Positions 1 through 14,028 are shown, counted from the first letter of the stretch. The stretch: 64,000 bases of DNA from Urechis unicinctus (GCA_034190875.2 CM067343.1:34087559-34151558); one strand, 5' to 3'. The notes: a model not told the origin generated them from the sequence alone. Made by a program: numbers and translations.

Positions 1-198
1 ATACATACATACATACAAAGAAAAGACAATATAAAACGAATATATATGCAAATATAATGATTTTGCCAGTAACGAAATTTTACCCACAGATCTATAGGTG
101 TTAATGACGCGTCAATGAGGACAAATGGTGCATTCTAATGAAAGCATAGCTCTCCTCTCCACTAACCTGGCCATTCCTATAATTAGTAACTCAACTGA
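1..198. repeat. End of an ACAT microsatellite plus left flank of duplication copy 1
   Basis: Bases 1-17 are ATAC repeats cut by the window edge. Bases 18-198 are single-copy AT-rich sequence with no gene seen. This flank is absent in front of the second copy of the downstream segment, where ACAT repeats abut the homology directly. Confidence 0.8.
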
Positions 199-659
199 GT
201 CTTTTAGTTTGAGAGTTGTTTCTAATTCTTTCTTTTCTTTTTTTGACATTTATATTGTTGTTGTGCTCTTTATTTAGGAAAGGATTGTCTCTGCTGACCC
301 TCTTTAATAAACCCGTCGCAGTGTCCCTGATATTGTCAGAACGATAATGCATAGACAAATATCGAACATATGATCCCGGAGAATTAATGTGAAGGCAGCT
401 TGTGGACGTTTTGCAAGGAGCATTTTCAGATTTTTCTAGTAAGTGTTGGTCATTAAGATTAATGATTGTAATTATTATATAGTCGTAACTATCAAATATA
501 TGTCCTATAGAACAATATGAGTTAACATGGCTACACAATCAGGTGATGCGTTTCTGATATAAATTAATCATTGAGGAGTTTCGAATGGATAAGCATACGC
601 ACTCATGCAACGCTTAGACAACCAACGCGTGTCCAAGGCAGACTGGGGCCAATGAACCA

Positions 660-961
660 GGGGCCGTATCCACAAAGAAACTTAAGTCCGCAAACTCAGC
701 TTTTTGAGACGGTTAACTGAGCTGGCCGTCTTAACCGTAGCCATAAAGAATCTTAAGCCTCAACTCTTGAGGCAGCTAGGTAGCTGACTTTAGTTCGCAG
801 GAAAATGCTTTCACAGATATGAATAAGAACATGTATGTTTCTAAAATGAACCAAAACATAATCAGCCGTTCGTTATTGATGACACACCAATTTTGATCGG
901 GATAAGCTCGCCAACTCAAGTCAAGACGACTCAAGTTAAGATTCTTTATGGATACGGCCCC
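660..961. mobile_element. MITE-like element with long terminal inverted repeats (copy 1)
   Basis: The left end reads GGGGCCGTATCCACAAAGAA and the right end is its near-perfect reverse complement (TTCTTTATGGATACGGCCCC). The arms are at least 26 bases with a few mismatches and extend imperfectly inward through CTTAAG and CTCAACTC motifs. The element is about 302 bp with no coding capacity, typical of a non-autonomous DNA transposon. CCAG lies on both outer edges and could be a target-site duplication, although its bases overlap the terminal G run. The superfamily is not determined. Confidence 0.75.
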
Positions 962-3354
962 AGGAGTGAACGTATGGATAAGACCAAAGAGTTTATATCT
1001 TCGCTCCCAGCTATAAACTCATAGAACGCATTCAATGTTCATTGCAACAAACTGCGTTGTTAGATTTGCTGTTATTCATTCCTAGTGCTTTTGTTATGAC
1101 GCATAGTATATACTACACCGGTAAGACAAGATGATGCAAAATCAGCAAACCATATTGGCAGTGGTGTTTCGGAATAGGTGTTTTAATTGCACCTCATGAA
1201 ATTTTCGTGTTGTCCAGCTGTAAATTGAATCTTTAACCAGATCCTAATAATGAATCAAGGCGTGTAAGACAAACGTACTACTGGTAGCACTTGTTAATTA
1301 AATGCGTCATGCAGACTATCCCACCAATCACTTGTTGTTTGCAGTCAAATTGTCGTATTTCGGTCGTTTGCGATGTCATTGACCTCACAAGAGGAGCTTT
1401 GAGTGATGCTCAGCTATTCGCGTAAGGACAGCGTTATCGTCATGATTAGTTCCGCGCTATTGAATCAGTAGAGCCTCCATTAAAAGCAGTGAACTATCTC
1501 CAGAGAGTCGATCTTCTTGTAACCATGCGCCTGGATGGTTGCCGGAATATTTTCCGTTTCAAATTCGAGAGTGAATGACAGCGATGTAAGCCAGGCAATG
1601 CATATATCAATCTATCTAGCTTATGATAGTCAAATATTGTTTTACCGGCCGCCTGTTTTTTTTTTATTCAGTTGGTTGTTGAACGCCTGTGCACTTTAAC
1701 GTAGCAGCTTTATTGATCAAACGTCTTGATGAATAATTAACACCACTGTCAATGTGGATGGTTGCTTCGTTCAACCAGTTTAGCAACATTATTATCAAAT
1801 TTATTTTGGGTTTAAATGAAAATGCTTTTGTACTCTGTACCTAATCATCACGCAAGACCCATTTGCTTAAACCTTAAAGTTTACATCTTCAACTGTCACG
1901 TGGAAGCTACAGGCTGAAGGTCTTTAATGCGATCCTTGAGAGGATTGTATCACAAGACCCTAAATGACGCAGTCTTGCGATTGATTAATCCCAGCGAGAC
2001 CAAGGATAAACACAAATTGACAGTACCAAACAATGAGCGAAACAATGGCAATATAGTTTGCTATGGCTAACAGTTTATGCTAACTCGATCTATATCTAAT
2101 TTGCGTACAACTTACTTAAATGCTGGCTATTGTGATGGGAAAATGCACAATCAGATGAATCGATTATTAAGAGTAATGACCATTTTCGCTAACGACGTTC
2201 TCAATGACGTAGTGCTCGATAGTCCATGTAACGTGAGCTCTGACCGTCATATTGTACTGGTTCATGGCCATGCTGCCCTACGGCAAGACGAGCTACACCT
2301 AATCTGATCCAAAATGCGATGGTGTTCTAAATGACGTAGCAACCTACTGTAATTGGCTTTGTCTGGTGGTTGTAGCATAAGCAGCATGGACAGGCTTGCA
2401 AACACACGATGCTGGGTGAATCTCGCGTTTTTCTAGGGAGGTGCAAGATTGATTACACTAGATCTACTGTTGCTCAAGGATTCACCTGTATTGATGACAC
2501 TGAATACCGGTAAGTAACATTGTCAACGAAATTTGACAAAGTCTAATTTCCGCCGAATGATTAACATCTTCTTTACCGTCATAACTTGATGGTCTTCCAT
2601 CGTTAGTCGACCATGCAAAATAACGACATTAATTTGTTCTGCCTTCAATATGATAGTGTTTTTGCATCGGTTTGCGCGTCGAACGGATAATTATTTACAA
2701 TAAATAGCAAAGTTTTGGACAAAGAAAAAAAACCAAAGCAACATAGTGCCATATCTGTGAAATTATTACCCCTAAATTGTACTTACCGTTCCTATCGAAT
2801 AATACGATCTGATATCTTATACACTTTGAAACAAACTCAGCTCTCATCCTTTAATCATGATTACTTTCCCGTTGTCGATGAGAATTCTTCCGAGAAAGAT
2901 AGTAGTTATGTTTTCCAATCATTGATTTTAATACTGAGGGAACGATTCCTTGTTAGGCTACGCCTTATGATGAAACCAGCAGCATCCACCATGCCGCAAG
3001 ACGATATATATACCACTGCTAAGGTTGTATATTGAGCACGTCCCCTTGTATGCTTGTTAATTTCATTATTGCAGACGATGGACGTACACTGATGCAACCA
3101 ATGAATTATTGATTTCCGCTTGATATTAATGAAGACAACGACTGTTTTCCAGATACCTCTTATTGTCAATTATAATGCTGCATGCTAAATATGCGTATAG
3201 TAAAAAAGGTACGAAAGCATCGTACATGATCATCTTTACGCATAAAACACCTACACTGCAATTTACCTGTATGAATATGGGCTATATACGGGCACTTTGT
3301 GCTTGACGTCGGCCTCTTTTCAAGGAGATACATTGATCCAAGTTGTTGCAGCCT

Positions 3355-3665
3355 GAGAGAGAGGGAGAGAGACAGACAGAGAGACAAATATAGAGTCTGA
3401 AAGATGAGAGAGAGAGAGAGGGGGGAGAGAGAGAGGGAGGGAGAGAAGAGAGAGAGAGGGAGAGAGAGGGAGAGAAAGGGGAGAGAGAGAGAGAGGGTGG
3501 GTTAAAGTGAGATGCAGTTAGGGCAGAAGGCCAGAGAAAATGAAGAGTGTGGAGGGCGAGTCGAAAAAGCTAAAGTGTGAGGTAGAAGTCAGCTTGTCAC
3601 ACCTTGGTATCGAACCTACTAGTTTACCCCCCACGCCACGGGAATCGGCTAGCGGAGTAGAGTAG
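3355..3665 (-). mobile_element. SINE-like element with tRNA-type B box and CT-rich tail (copy 1)
   Basis: On the minus strand GGTTCGATACC (3616-3606) matches the RNA polymerase III B-box consensus GGTTCGANTCC well. About 10-25 bases upstream lies TTCCCGTGGCGTGG, an A-box-like stretch, so the A-B spacing is shorter than in a normal tRNA. A body of about 110 bases follows and ends in a long CT tract (GA on the plus strand, 3355-3496). This order of tRNA-like head, body and simple tail is that of a SINE. Related body sequence occurs near 21650-21750. I cannot name the family, and a degenerate tRNA pseudogene next to a GA tract remains possible. Confidence 0.45.
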
Positions 3666-5309
3666 ACAAGTGCTCTGTGGTAATAGTTTGTTATTATTAG
3701 CTAGATCTTTGTAAGGTTAATGATAATTAATAAAACAGGAATACCGATGCATTATGATTATTAAATGTCACAGATATAGACGCCATACAATATAACGTGT
3801 TCCCTTGTCATTTACATAATCCGCCATTGAGCCTCAATGTTATAAATTCACACACCATAGGCATAGAAACTACTACCACATATTCGAGTCATTGTAATTA
3901 CACATTGATTACGCACACCGTTTTGATACTTTCGAAATATAACATAATCTTATCAACAATATAGAGGTGACGCATATTAGTCATGATCTTTACTCACGTT
4001 ATTCGACTCACTTATTGGACATACGCCGCGACCTTTTGTGGAGCATTGTGGGAGTCAATGGATACGTTTCGCGAATGAATGATGAGCATTTGATACATGG
4101 TTCAATGACTGCACTGCGCAAACAGCTCCAATGTGTGCTTATATTCTTCGGCATCCGATCGAATGTATAAATGACTTTTCCAATGATTCCAAAAATGCCA
4201 AAATACTCAAGCTTACACATTCAGTGCGCTAGGTCAATCTTGTGTACTTTCAGGGCTCTTGATGCTTGATTATTCTAACCTCTCCTAGAAGGCGTGTAAC
4301 AAGTTGATCGTTTGCGATCTTTCGTCCATACTGTGACTATGCACTATTTGATTTCATCTTTGAGAAATGGGTGGCTGAAGTGATGACTCCAAACTCTGAA
4401 TAAAAAACAATCATTTATCATCCTCAATATTATGTAAGCAGTCGAGCTTGATGGCTAACAGATGTTGTGCAAAAGACACGACCACAACATCATCGCAGTC
4501 CCAGAGGGGCTGTCCGTGCATATCATTCTATCATCGTTACCATACCTAGCTAGAATCAAAGGGTCTGGAAGCAAGCAGAAGTTGATGTCTAGCTTGAAAT
4601 ATTTATATTGTCAATGTAGCGCTTTGTGATGTTGAACAATACTATGTCGCACGGTTGAATAATGCGTGATGATGCTAACCAATTAAGAAACTAATGCATT
4701 AGCGTTTTCTCCGTGCTCACGTTTCATGGATTTTGCACAAGTGTGCACATCATATGGTATTATAATGGTAAAAAAAATTGTTTCAATAAATAAAACAAGC
4801 TGGATGGGATTTAAACTTTAGACTAATCTTGTCATGGATGTTAATGTTTCCTGGTAAAACCAGAATCCTCTAAAAACGTTATATTGGAATTAATAATGAT
4901 GCCCCAAGTGTGGTGCCCTAAGACAATATATACTCAGATAAATCGGAAATATTTACAGTGGCCCCGAGCAGTCAACCTAATGTGCGCTTTGATGTGCCAA
5001 TAATTGGACACGATGCAGAGACATGGATATATCCAATGGTATCTGAATATCTGTTTAGAAATCATTGACGACGTTGACTACAGTGGTCACGGATATCTGC
5101 TCCGTATTAGACTTGGATTATTCGCTTAATTAGAAGTAATTTGCTTACAACCCTGATCAATACCCGCGACAATATACCATTATAATGCGAATTCCTTAAT
5201 CGGATAGTTATATTGTTGCTCACCTTGACCTTTGTCGCCTATGACTTTGTCACTGACTTAATGCTCGATGATCAATGTCACGTAAACACTGCACGAGAGA
5301 CCGCGGTTT

Positions 5310-5558
5310 TCATTGCATTGCGGTTTGAAGGAATCTCCTAGTAATTTGGCGCAGAGTGAAGAGGGCTCGAAAGGACATAACATCCAACCAAATGATGTTG
5401 GCATCATTTGGTGGTTCTGTTGGGGAAACATAGAGCGGCTTACTCATATTTGGTGCTGGATCGATCTCGTGTTCTTCCCGTTCATGATTGATGAAACTAT
5501 CTCGCGAGCTCAAGGAGTAGCCTTCCACTACTTGATGCCGAACAGAATGTCTGTACAT
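5310..5558 (-). other. Open frame of uncertain coding status, 82 codons (copy 1)
   Basis: This minus-strand frame is open through the right end of the duplicated block. Its counterpart at 14029-14274 differs by exactly three bases (one valine codon fewer), whereas most other differences between the copies are one-base homopolymer indels. An in-frame change is weak support for coding. The middle is rich in acidic and polar residues with several prolines; there is no recognisable domain, signal peptide or membrane segment. The plus strand is open over the same interval, so this may be chance. Confidence 0.15.
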
Positions 5559-5760
5559 CCTCTGTGGAAAATGACACTTAGTGATTTCTATTGATTCGTT
5601 GGCTTTGTATTTGCTATCTGAGCTAGAATGTCAACAATCAATAGCCAATTATTCTATAAATGCTTCACAAGAGAGGTAACGATTCCGTGGATCGTAAGTT
5701 TGGTGTAGCCATACAAAGCTGTTAATGTTTGCGGAGAGAGCAGTAAATCAAATCTTTCAA

Positions 5761-6707
<947 letters not shown>

Positions 6708-7315
6708 CATAACCAAACATATTGGTTATAACATACATACATACATACAGATATACAGACATACATATGTTTTTCTGGTCTTTTATACATACATAACAGA
6801 CAGACATACATACATACAAACATACATTACCCATTTACATACATACCGACACATGACATTTACATACATACAGTAAGACATACAGACATACACGACCAGC
6901 CACATTTTTTGGCAAGACAGACATACAGTTCATACATACATACATGTGTACAGTGAGCATACATACATACATACATACATACAGACATACAGACAGGTAA
7001 ATAATACATACATACAGACATACACGGACATAATACAGACAGTTAGCGTACATACAGACAGACTGTTATAACATACATACTTACATACAGACATACATAC
7101 ACGATACATACGTACATACAGACGTACATGACAGACATTTTGGTACAGACAGACGAACTTACAGACATACATAAGTACATACAGACATTAATACATACAA
7201 TCTCTACATACGAGTCGACAAGTCAAATCGTCAGACATACAGTGCACACTGCCCATGAATACAGACATACAGACAGACATCACAACATACTAGGAAAAGT
7301 AGGACAACATGACAA
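6708..7315 (+). repeat. Mosaic of ACAT/CAGA repeat and the unique sequence found at 18950-19548
   Basis: Short blocks of unique sequence appear in the same order and spacing as at 18950-19548, with repeat units between them. Examples are ATATTGGTTATAAC (6719 and 18962), CTGGTCTTTTATA (6775 and 19018), CACGACCAGCCA (6891 and 19141), AGTTAGCGTA (7041 and 19282), AAGTCAAATCGTCAG (7220 and 19457) and CAGTGCACACTGCCC (7240 and 19476). The total lengths are 608 and 599 bases. The alternation is too regular for an insertion event. It looks like a base-by-base blend of a unique locus with a repeat, as a mixed-read consensus would give. Confidence 0.85.
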
Positions 7316-7670
7316 CAGACAGGGCTTACATGTAAGGGACAGACATGGACCAGACACAGACAGACAGACATATACATACATACATAATACATAGACAGAC
7401 ATACATACAGACATACATATATACATACAGACATACAGATACAGACATACATACAGACAGACATACATACATACATATCCAATACAGACATACCATACAG
7501 ACAGGACATACAGACATACATACAGACATAGATAGGGACATACATACATACATAGATACAGATACATACAGATATACATACACATACAGACATATACATA
7601 CATACATACATACAGATATACATACATACATACAGACAGACAGACATACAGACATACAGACATACAGACA

Positions 7671-7705
<35 letters not shown>

Positions 7706-8160
7706 ATACATACAGACAAGCATCACACACATACAGACAAGACAGACACGACACATACCTTCTAGGACACCTACATACTTAACATATCATACAGACATGG
7801 ATGTTGGACACACACAGGTAACCCACATACCCACATACATTCAGACCTGTTGACAGAAGAACACACATTGAAAAGATACATACATGACCCATAACATACA
7901 TACATGTCTTACTTGACAGTTGCAAGTCGTGACATGTGCACACATACACCTGTCTGAACAGACAGACAGAATTTGGTGACAGGCACAGACAGACAAACTT
8001 GTGGATCAGACAGACAGTTGTACAGACATACAGCAGGACAGACAGACATGACAGACATACAGTGTCAGACATACAGACGCTGAATACATACACACAGACG
8101 TACTACAGGACTGTGACAGACATACAGGACATCATACCACAGTTACAACAAGACAGACAA
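7316..8160. repeat. Irregular ACAT/CAGA repeat with embedded non-repeat words and a TG run
   Basis: Repeat units are interrupted by non-repeat words, densest at 7780-8160 (for example TTGCAAGTCGTGACATGTGC near 7919), much as in 6708-7315, but I could not find the matching unique sequence in this window. A pure TG run occupies about 7675-7702. No gene is seen. Confidence 0.8.
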
Positions 8161-8360
8161 TGACAGACAGTACAGACAGCAGACAGGACAGTTTACAGAC
8201 AGACAGACAGACAGACATTACAGACAGACAGACAGACACAGAGACAGACAGACAGACAGACAGACATTTTGGACAGACAGACAGACACGACAGACAGACA
8301 GACAAAACAGAAGTACAGTACAGACAGACAGACAGATTATTTTTGGCTGGACATACAGAC

Positions 8361-8397
<37 letters not shown>

Positions 8398-8574
8398 GAC
8401 ACATACAGACAGACAGACAGACAGACATACAGACAGACAGACAGACAGACAGACACATACAGACAGACAGACAGACAGACAGACAGACCAGACAGACAGA
8501 CACATGCATACAGACAGACAGACATACACAGACAGACATACAGAAGACAGACGACAGACAGACAGACAGACAGA

Positions 8575-8609
<35 letters not shown>

Positions 8610-8610
8610 T

Positions 8611-8645
<35 letters not shown>

Positions 8646-8862
8646 TACATACAGACGACAGACAGACAGACATAGACAGACAGACAGACACAGACACAGA
8701 CATACAGACAGACAGACGACAGACATACATACATACATACAGACAGACATAGACAGACATACATACACACATACATACATACATACATACATACATACAT
8801 ACATACATACATACATACATACATACATACATACATACATACAAATACATACATACATACAT
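8161..8862. repeat. CAGA then ACAT microsatellite
   Basis: CAGA units predominate up to about 8730, with one non-repeat island (about 8334-8352). ACAT units continue to 8862, where copy 2 of the duplicated segment starts abruptly. Frames on both strands here are repeat translations. Confidence 0.95.
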
Positions 8863-9326
8863 GTCTTTTAGTTTGAGAGTTGTTTCTAATTCTTTCTTTT
8901 CTTTTTTTGACATTTATATTGTTTGTTGTGCTCTTTATTTAGGAAAGGATTGTCTCTGCTGACCCTCTTTAATAAACCCGTCGCAGTGTGTCCCTGATAT
9001 TGTCAGAACGATAATGCATAGACAAATATCGAACATATGATCCCGGAGAATTAATGTGAAGGCAGCTTGTGGACGTTTTGCAAGGAGCATTTTCAGATTT
9101 TTCTAGTAAGTGTTGGTCATTAAGATTAATGATTGTAATTATTATATAGTCGTAACTATCAAATATATGTCCTATAGAACAATATGAGTTAACATGGCTA
9201 CACAATCAGGTGATGCGTTTCTGATATAAATTAATCATTGAGGAGTTTCGAATGGATAAGCATACGCACTCATGCAACGCTTAGACAACCAACGCGTGTC
9301 CAAGGCAGACTGGGGCCAATGAACCA

Positions 9327-9631
9327 GGGGCCGTATCCACAAAGAAACTTAAGTCCGCAAACTCAGCTTTTTGAGACGGTTAACTGAGCTGGCCGTCTTT
9401 AACCGTAGCCATAAAGAATCTTAAGCCTCAACTCTTGAGGCAGCTAGGTAGCTGACTTTAGTTCGCAGGAAAATGCTTTCACAGATATGAATAAGAACAT
9501 GTATGTTTCTAAAATGAACCCAAAACATAATCAGCCGTTCGTTATTGATGACACACCAATTTGATCGGGATATAAGCTCGCCAACTCAAGTCAAGACGAC
9601 TCAAGTTAAGATTCTTTATGGATACGGCCCC
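9327..9631. mobile_element. MITE-like element (copy 2)
   Basis: Second copy of the element at 660-961, carried along by the segmental duplication. It has the same GGGGCCGTATCC/GGATACGGCCCC ends and differs by a few single-base indels. It is not an independent insertion. Confidence 0.75.
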
Positions 9632-9932
9632 AGGAGTGAACGTATGGATAAGACCAAAGAGTTTATATCTTCGCTCCCAGCTATAAACTCATAGAACGCA
9701 TTCAATGTTCATTGCAACAAAACTGCGTTGTTAGATTTGCTGTTATTCATTCCTAGTGCTTTTGTTATGACGCATAGTATATACTACACCGGTAAGACAA
9801 GATGATGCAAAAAATCAGCAAACCATATTGGCAGTGGTGTTTCGGAATAGGTGTTTTTAATTGCACCTCATGAAATTTTTCGTGTTGTCCCAGCTGTAAT
9901 TGAATCTTTAACCAGATCCTAATAATGAATCA

Positions 9933-10034
9933 AGGCGTGTAAGGACAAAGTACTATGGTAGCATGTTAATTAAATGCGTCAGAGGCGTGTAAACAAACGT
10001 ACTACTGGTAGCACTTGTTTAATTAAATGCGTCA
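9933..10034. repeat. Imperfect 50-bp tandem duplication unique to copy 2
   Basis: AGGCGTGTAA... to AAATGCGTCA occurs twice in a row here (9933-9982 and 9983-10034) but once in copy 1 (from about 1259). The first unit has several deletions relative to the second, so the two units look like two alternative readings of the same bases. Confidence 0.8.
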
Positions 10035-12078
10035 TGCAGACTATCCCACCAATCACTTGTTGTTTGCAGTCAAATTGTCGTATTTCGGTCGTTTGCGATG
10101 TCATTGACCTCACAAGAGGAGAGCTTGAGTGATGCTCAGCTATTCGCGTAAGGACAGCGTTATCGTCATGATTAGTTCCGCGCTATTGAATCAGTAGAGC
10201 CTCCATAAAAGCAGTGAACTATCTCCAGAGAGTCGATCTTCTTGTAACCATGCGCCTGGATGGTTGCCGGAATATTTTCCGTTTCAAATTCGAGAGTGAA
10301 TGACAGCGATGTAAGCCAGGCAATGCATATATCAATCTATCTAGCTTATGATAGTCAAATATTGTTTTACCGGCCCGCTGTTTTTTTTTTATTCAGTTGG
10401 TTGTTGAACGCCTGTCAACTTTAACGTAGCAGCTTATTGATCAAACGTCTTGATGAATAATTAACACCACTGTCAATGTGGATGGTTGCTTCGTTCAACC
10501 AGTTAGCAACATTATTATCAAATTTATTTTGGGTTTAAATGAAAATGCTTTTGTACTCTGTAACCTAATCATCACGCAAGACCATTTGCTTAAACCTTAA
10601 AGTTTACATCTTCAACTGTCACGTGGAAGCTACAGGCTGAAGGTCTTTAATGCGATCCTTGAGAGGATTGTATCACAAGACCCTAAATGACGCAGTCTTG
10701 CGATTGATTAATCCCAGCGAGACCAAGGATAAACACAAATTGACAGTACCAAACAATGAGCGAAACAATGGCAATATAGTTTGCTATGGCTAACAGTTTA
10801 TGCTAACTCGATCTATATCTAATTTGCGTACAACTTACTTAAATGCTGGCTATTGTGATGGGAAAATGCACAATCAGATGAATCGATTATTAAGAGTAAT
10901 GACCATTTTCGCTAACGACGTTCTCAATGACGTAGTGCTCGATAGTCCATGTAACGTGAGCTCTGACCGTCATATTGTACTGGTTCATGGCCATGCTGCC
11001 CTACGGCAAGACGAGCTACACCTAATCTGATCCAAAATGCGATGGTGTTCTAAATGACGTAGCAACCTACTGTAATTGGCTTTGTCTGGTGGTTGTAGCA
11101 TAAGCAGCATGGACAGGCTTGCAAACACACGATGCTGGGTGAATCTCGCGTTTTTTCTAGGGAGGTGCAAGATTGATTACACTAGATCTACTGTTGCTCA
11201 AGGATTCACCTGTATTGATGACACTGAATACCGGTAAGTAACATTGTCAACGAAATTTGACAAAGTCTAATTTCCGCCGAATGATTAACATCTTCTTTAC
11301 CGTCATAACTTGATGGTCTTCCATCGTTAGTCGACCATGCAAAATAACGACATTAATTTGTTCTGCCTTCAATATGATAGTGTTTTTGCATCGGTTTGCG
11401 CGTCGAACGGATAATTATTTACAATAAATAGCAAAGTTTTGGACAAAGAAAAAAAACCAAAGCAACATAGTGCCATATCTGTGAAATTATTACCCCTAAA
11501 TTGTACTTACCGTTCCTATCGAATAATACGATCTGATATCTTATACACTTTGAAACAAACTCAGCTCTCATCCTTTAATCATGATTACTTTCCCGTTGTC
11601 GATGAGAATTCTTCCGAGAAAGATAGTAGTTATGTTTTCCAATCATTGATTTTAATACTGAGGGAACGATTCCTTGTTAGGCTACGCCTTATGATGAAAC
11701 CAGCAGCATCCACCATGCCGCAAGACGATATATATACCACTGCTAAGGTTGTATATTGAGCACGTCCCCTTGTATGCTTGTTAATTTCATTATTGCAGAC
11801 GATGGACGTACACTGATGCAACCAATGAATTATTGATTTCCGCTTGATATTAATGAAGACAACGACTGTTTTCCAGATACCTCTTATTGTCAATTATAAT
11901 GCTGCATGCTAAATATGCGTATAGTAAAAAAGGTACGAAAGCATCGTACATGATCATCTTTACGCATAAAACACCTACACTGCAATTTACCTGTATGAAT
12001 ATGGGCTATATACGGGCACTTTGTGCTTGACGTCGGCCTCTTTTCAAGGAGATACATTGATCCAAGTTGTTGCAGCCT

Positions 12079-12385
12079 GAGAGAGAGGGAGAGAGACAGA
12101 CAGAGAGACAAATATAGAGTCTGAAAGATGGAGAGAGAGAGAGGTGGGGGAGAGAGGGAGGGAGAGAAGGAGAGAGAGGGAGAGAGAGGGAGAGAAAGGG
12201 AGAGAGAGAGAGGGGGTGGGTTAAAGTGAGATGCAGTTAGGGCAGAAGGCCAGAGAAAATGAAGAGGAGTGTGGAGGGCGAGTCGAAAAAGCTAAAGTGT
12301 GAGGTAGAAGTCAGCTTGTCACACCTTGGTATCGAACCTACTAGTTTACCCCCACGCCACGGGAATCGGCTAGCGGAGTAGAGTA
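12079..12385 (-). mobile_element. SINE-like element (copy 2)
   Basis: Partner of 3355-3665, with the B-box match at 12338-12328 on the minus strand. The GA tract (12079-12215) differs in length and phase from copy 1, as expected of a simple repeat. Confidence 0.45.
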
Positions 12386-14028
12386 GACAAGTGCTCTGTG
12401 GTAATAGTTTGTTATTATTAGCTAGATCTTTGTAAGGTTAATGATAATTAATAAAACAGGAATACCGATGCATTATGATTATTAAATGTCACAGATATAG
12501 ACGCCATACAATATAACGTGTTCCCTTGTCATTTACATAATCCGCCATTGAGCCTCAATGTTATAAATTCACACACCATAGGCATAGAAACTACCACATA
12601 TTCGAGTCATTGTAATTACACATTGATTACGCACACCGTTTTGATACTTTCGAAATATAACATAATCTTATCAACAATATAGAGGTGACGCATATTAGTC
12701 ATGATCTTTACTCACGTTATTCGACTCACTTATTGGACATACGCCGCGACCTTTTGTGGAGCATTGTGGGAGTCAATGGATACGTTTCGCGAATGAATGA
12801 TGAGCATTTGATACATGGTTCAATGACTGCACTGCGCAAACAGCTCCAATGTGTGCTTATATTCTTCGGCATCCGATCGAATGTATAAATGACTTTTCCA
12901 ATGATTCCAAAAATGCCAAAAATACTCAAGCTTACACATTCAGTGCGCTAGGTCAATCTTGTGTACTTTCAGGGCTCTTGATGCTTGATTATTCTAACCT
13001 CTCCTAGAAGGCGTGTAACAAGTTGATCGTTTGCGATCTTTCGTCCATACTGTGACTATGCACTATTTGATTTCATCTTTGAGAAATGGGTGGCTGAAGT
13101 GATGACTCCAAACTCTGAATTAAAACAATCATTTATCATCCTCAATATTATGTAAGCAGTCGAGCTTGATGGCTAACAGATGTTGTGCAAAAGACACGAC
13201 CACAACATCATCGCAGTCCCAGAGGGGCTGTCCGTGCATATCATTCTATCATCGTTACCATACCTAGCTAGAATCAAAGGGTATGGAAGCAAGCAGAAGT
13301 TGATGTCTAGCTTGAAATATTTATATTGTCAATGTAGCGCTTTGTGATGTTGAACAATACTATGTCGCACGGTTGAATAATGCGTGATGATGCTAACCAA
13401 TTAAGAAACTAATGCATTAGCGTTTTCTCCGTGCTCACGTTTCATGGATTTTGCACAAGTGTGCACATCATATGGTATTATAATGGTAAAAAAAATTGTT
13501 TCAATAAATAAAACAAGCTGGATGGGATTTAAACTTTAGACTAATCTTGTCATGGATGTTAATGTTTCCTGGTAAAAACCAGAATCCTCTAAAAACGTTA
13601 TATTGGAATTAATAATGATGCCCCAAGTGTGGTGCCCTAAGACAATATATACTCAGATAAATCGGAAATATTTACAGTGGCCCCGAGCAGTCAACCTAAT
13701 GTGCGCTTTGATGTGCCAATAATTGGACACGATGCAGAGACATGGATATATCCAGTGGTATCTGAATATCTGTTTAGAAATCATTGACGACGTTGACTAC
13801 AGTGGTCACGGATATCTGCTCCGTATTAGACTTGGATTATTCGCTTAATTAGAAGTAATTTGCTTACAACCCTGATCAATACCCGCGACAATATACCATT
13901 ATAATGCGAATTCCTTAATCGGATAGTTATATTGTTGCTCACCTTGACCTTTGTCGCCTATGACTTTGTCACTGACTTAATGCTCGATGATCAATGTCAC
14001 GTAAACACTGCACGAGAGACCGCGGTTT

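Larger units (their letters stand above)
199..5760 (+). repeat. Segmental duplication, copy 1 (5.56 kb, direct)
   Basis: The whole block recurs in the same orientation at 8863-14476. Homology begins at GTCTTTTAGTTTGAG and ends at AAATCTTTCAA on both sides, and the offset grows from 8664 to 8716 bases through small indels. Differences I noticed are mostly single-base homopolymer indels; substitutions are rare (for example at about 4562 and 5035). The block holds a MITE-like element (660-961) and a SINE-like element (3355-3665). Elsewhere I see no convincing gene. Open frames at 2077-2307 and 2715-3035 are identical in both copies, but that is expected of any recent duplicate. It may be a real recent duplication or two haplotypes placed in tandem by the assembler. 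Confidence 0.95.

Noticed and set aside
2715..3035. 106-codon frame identical in both duplication copies
   Set aside because: Identity reflects recent duplication; start is not ATG and no domain is recognised.
8132..8913. Cys-rich repeat frames resembling metallothionein-like or silk-like proteins
   Set aside because: Pure microsatellite translation with no start context or unique sequence.
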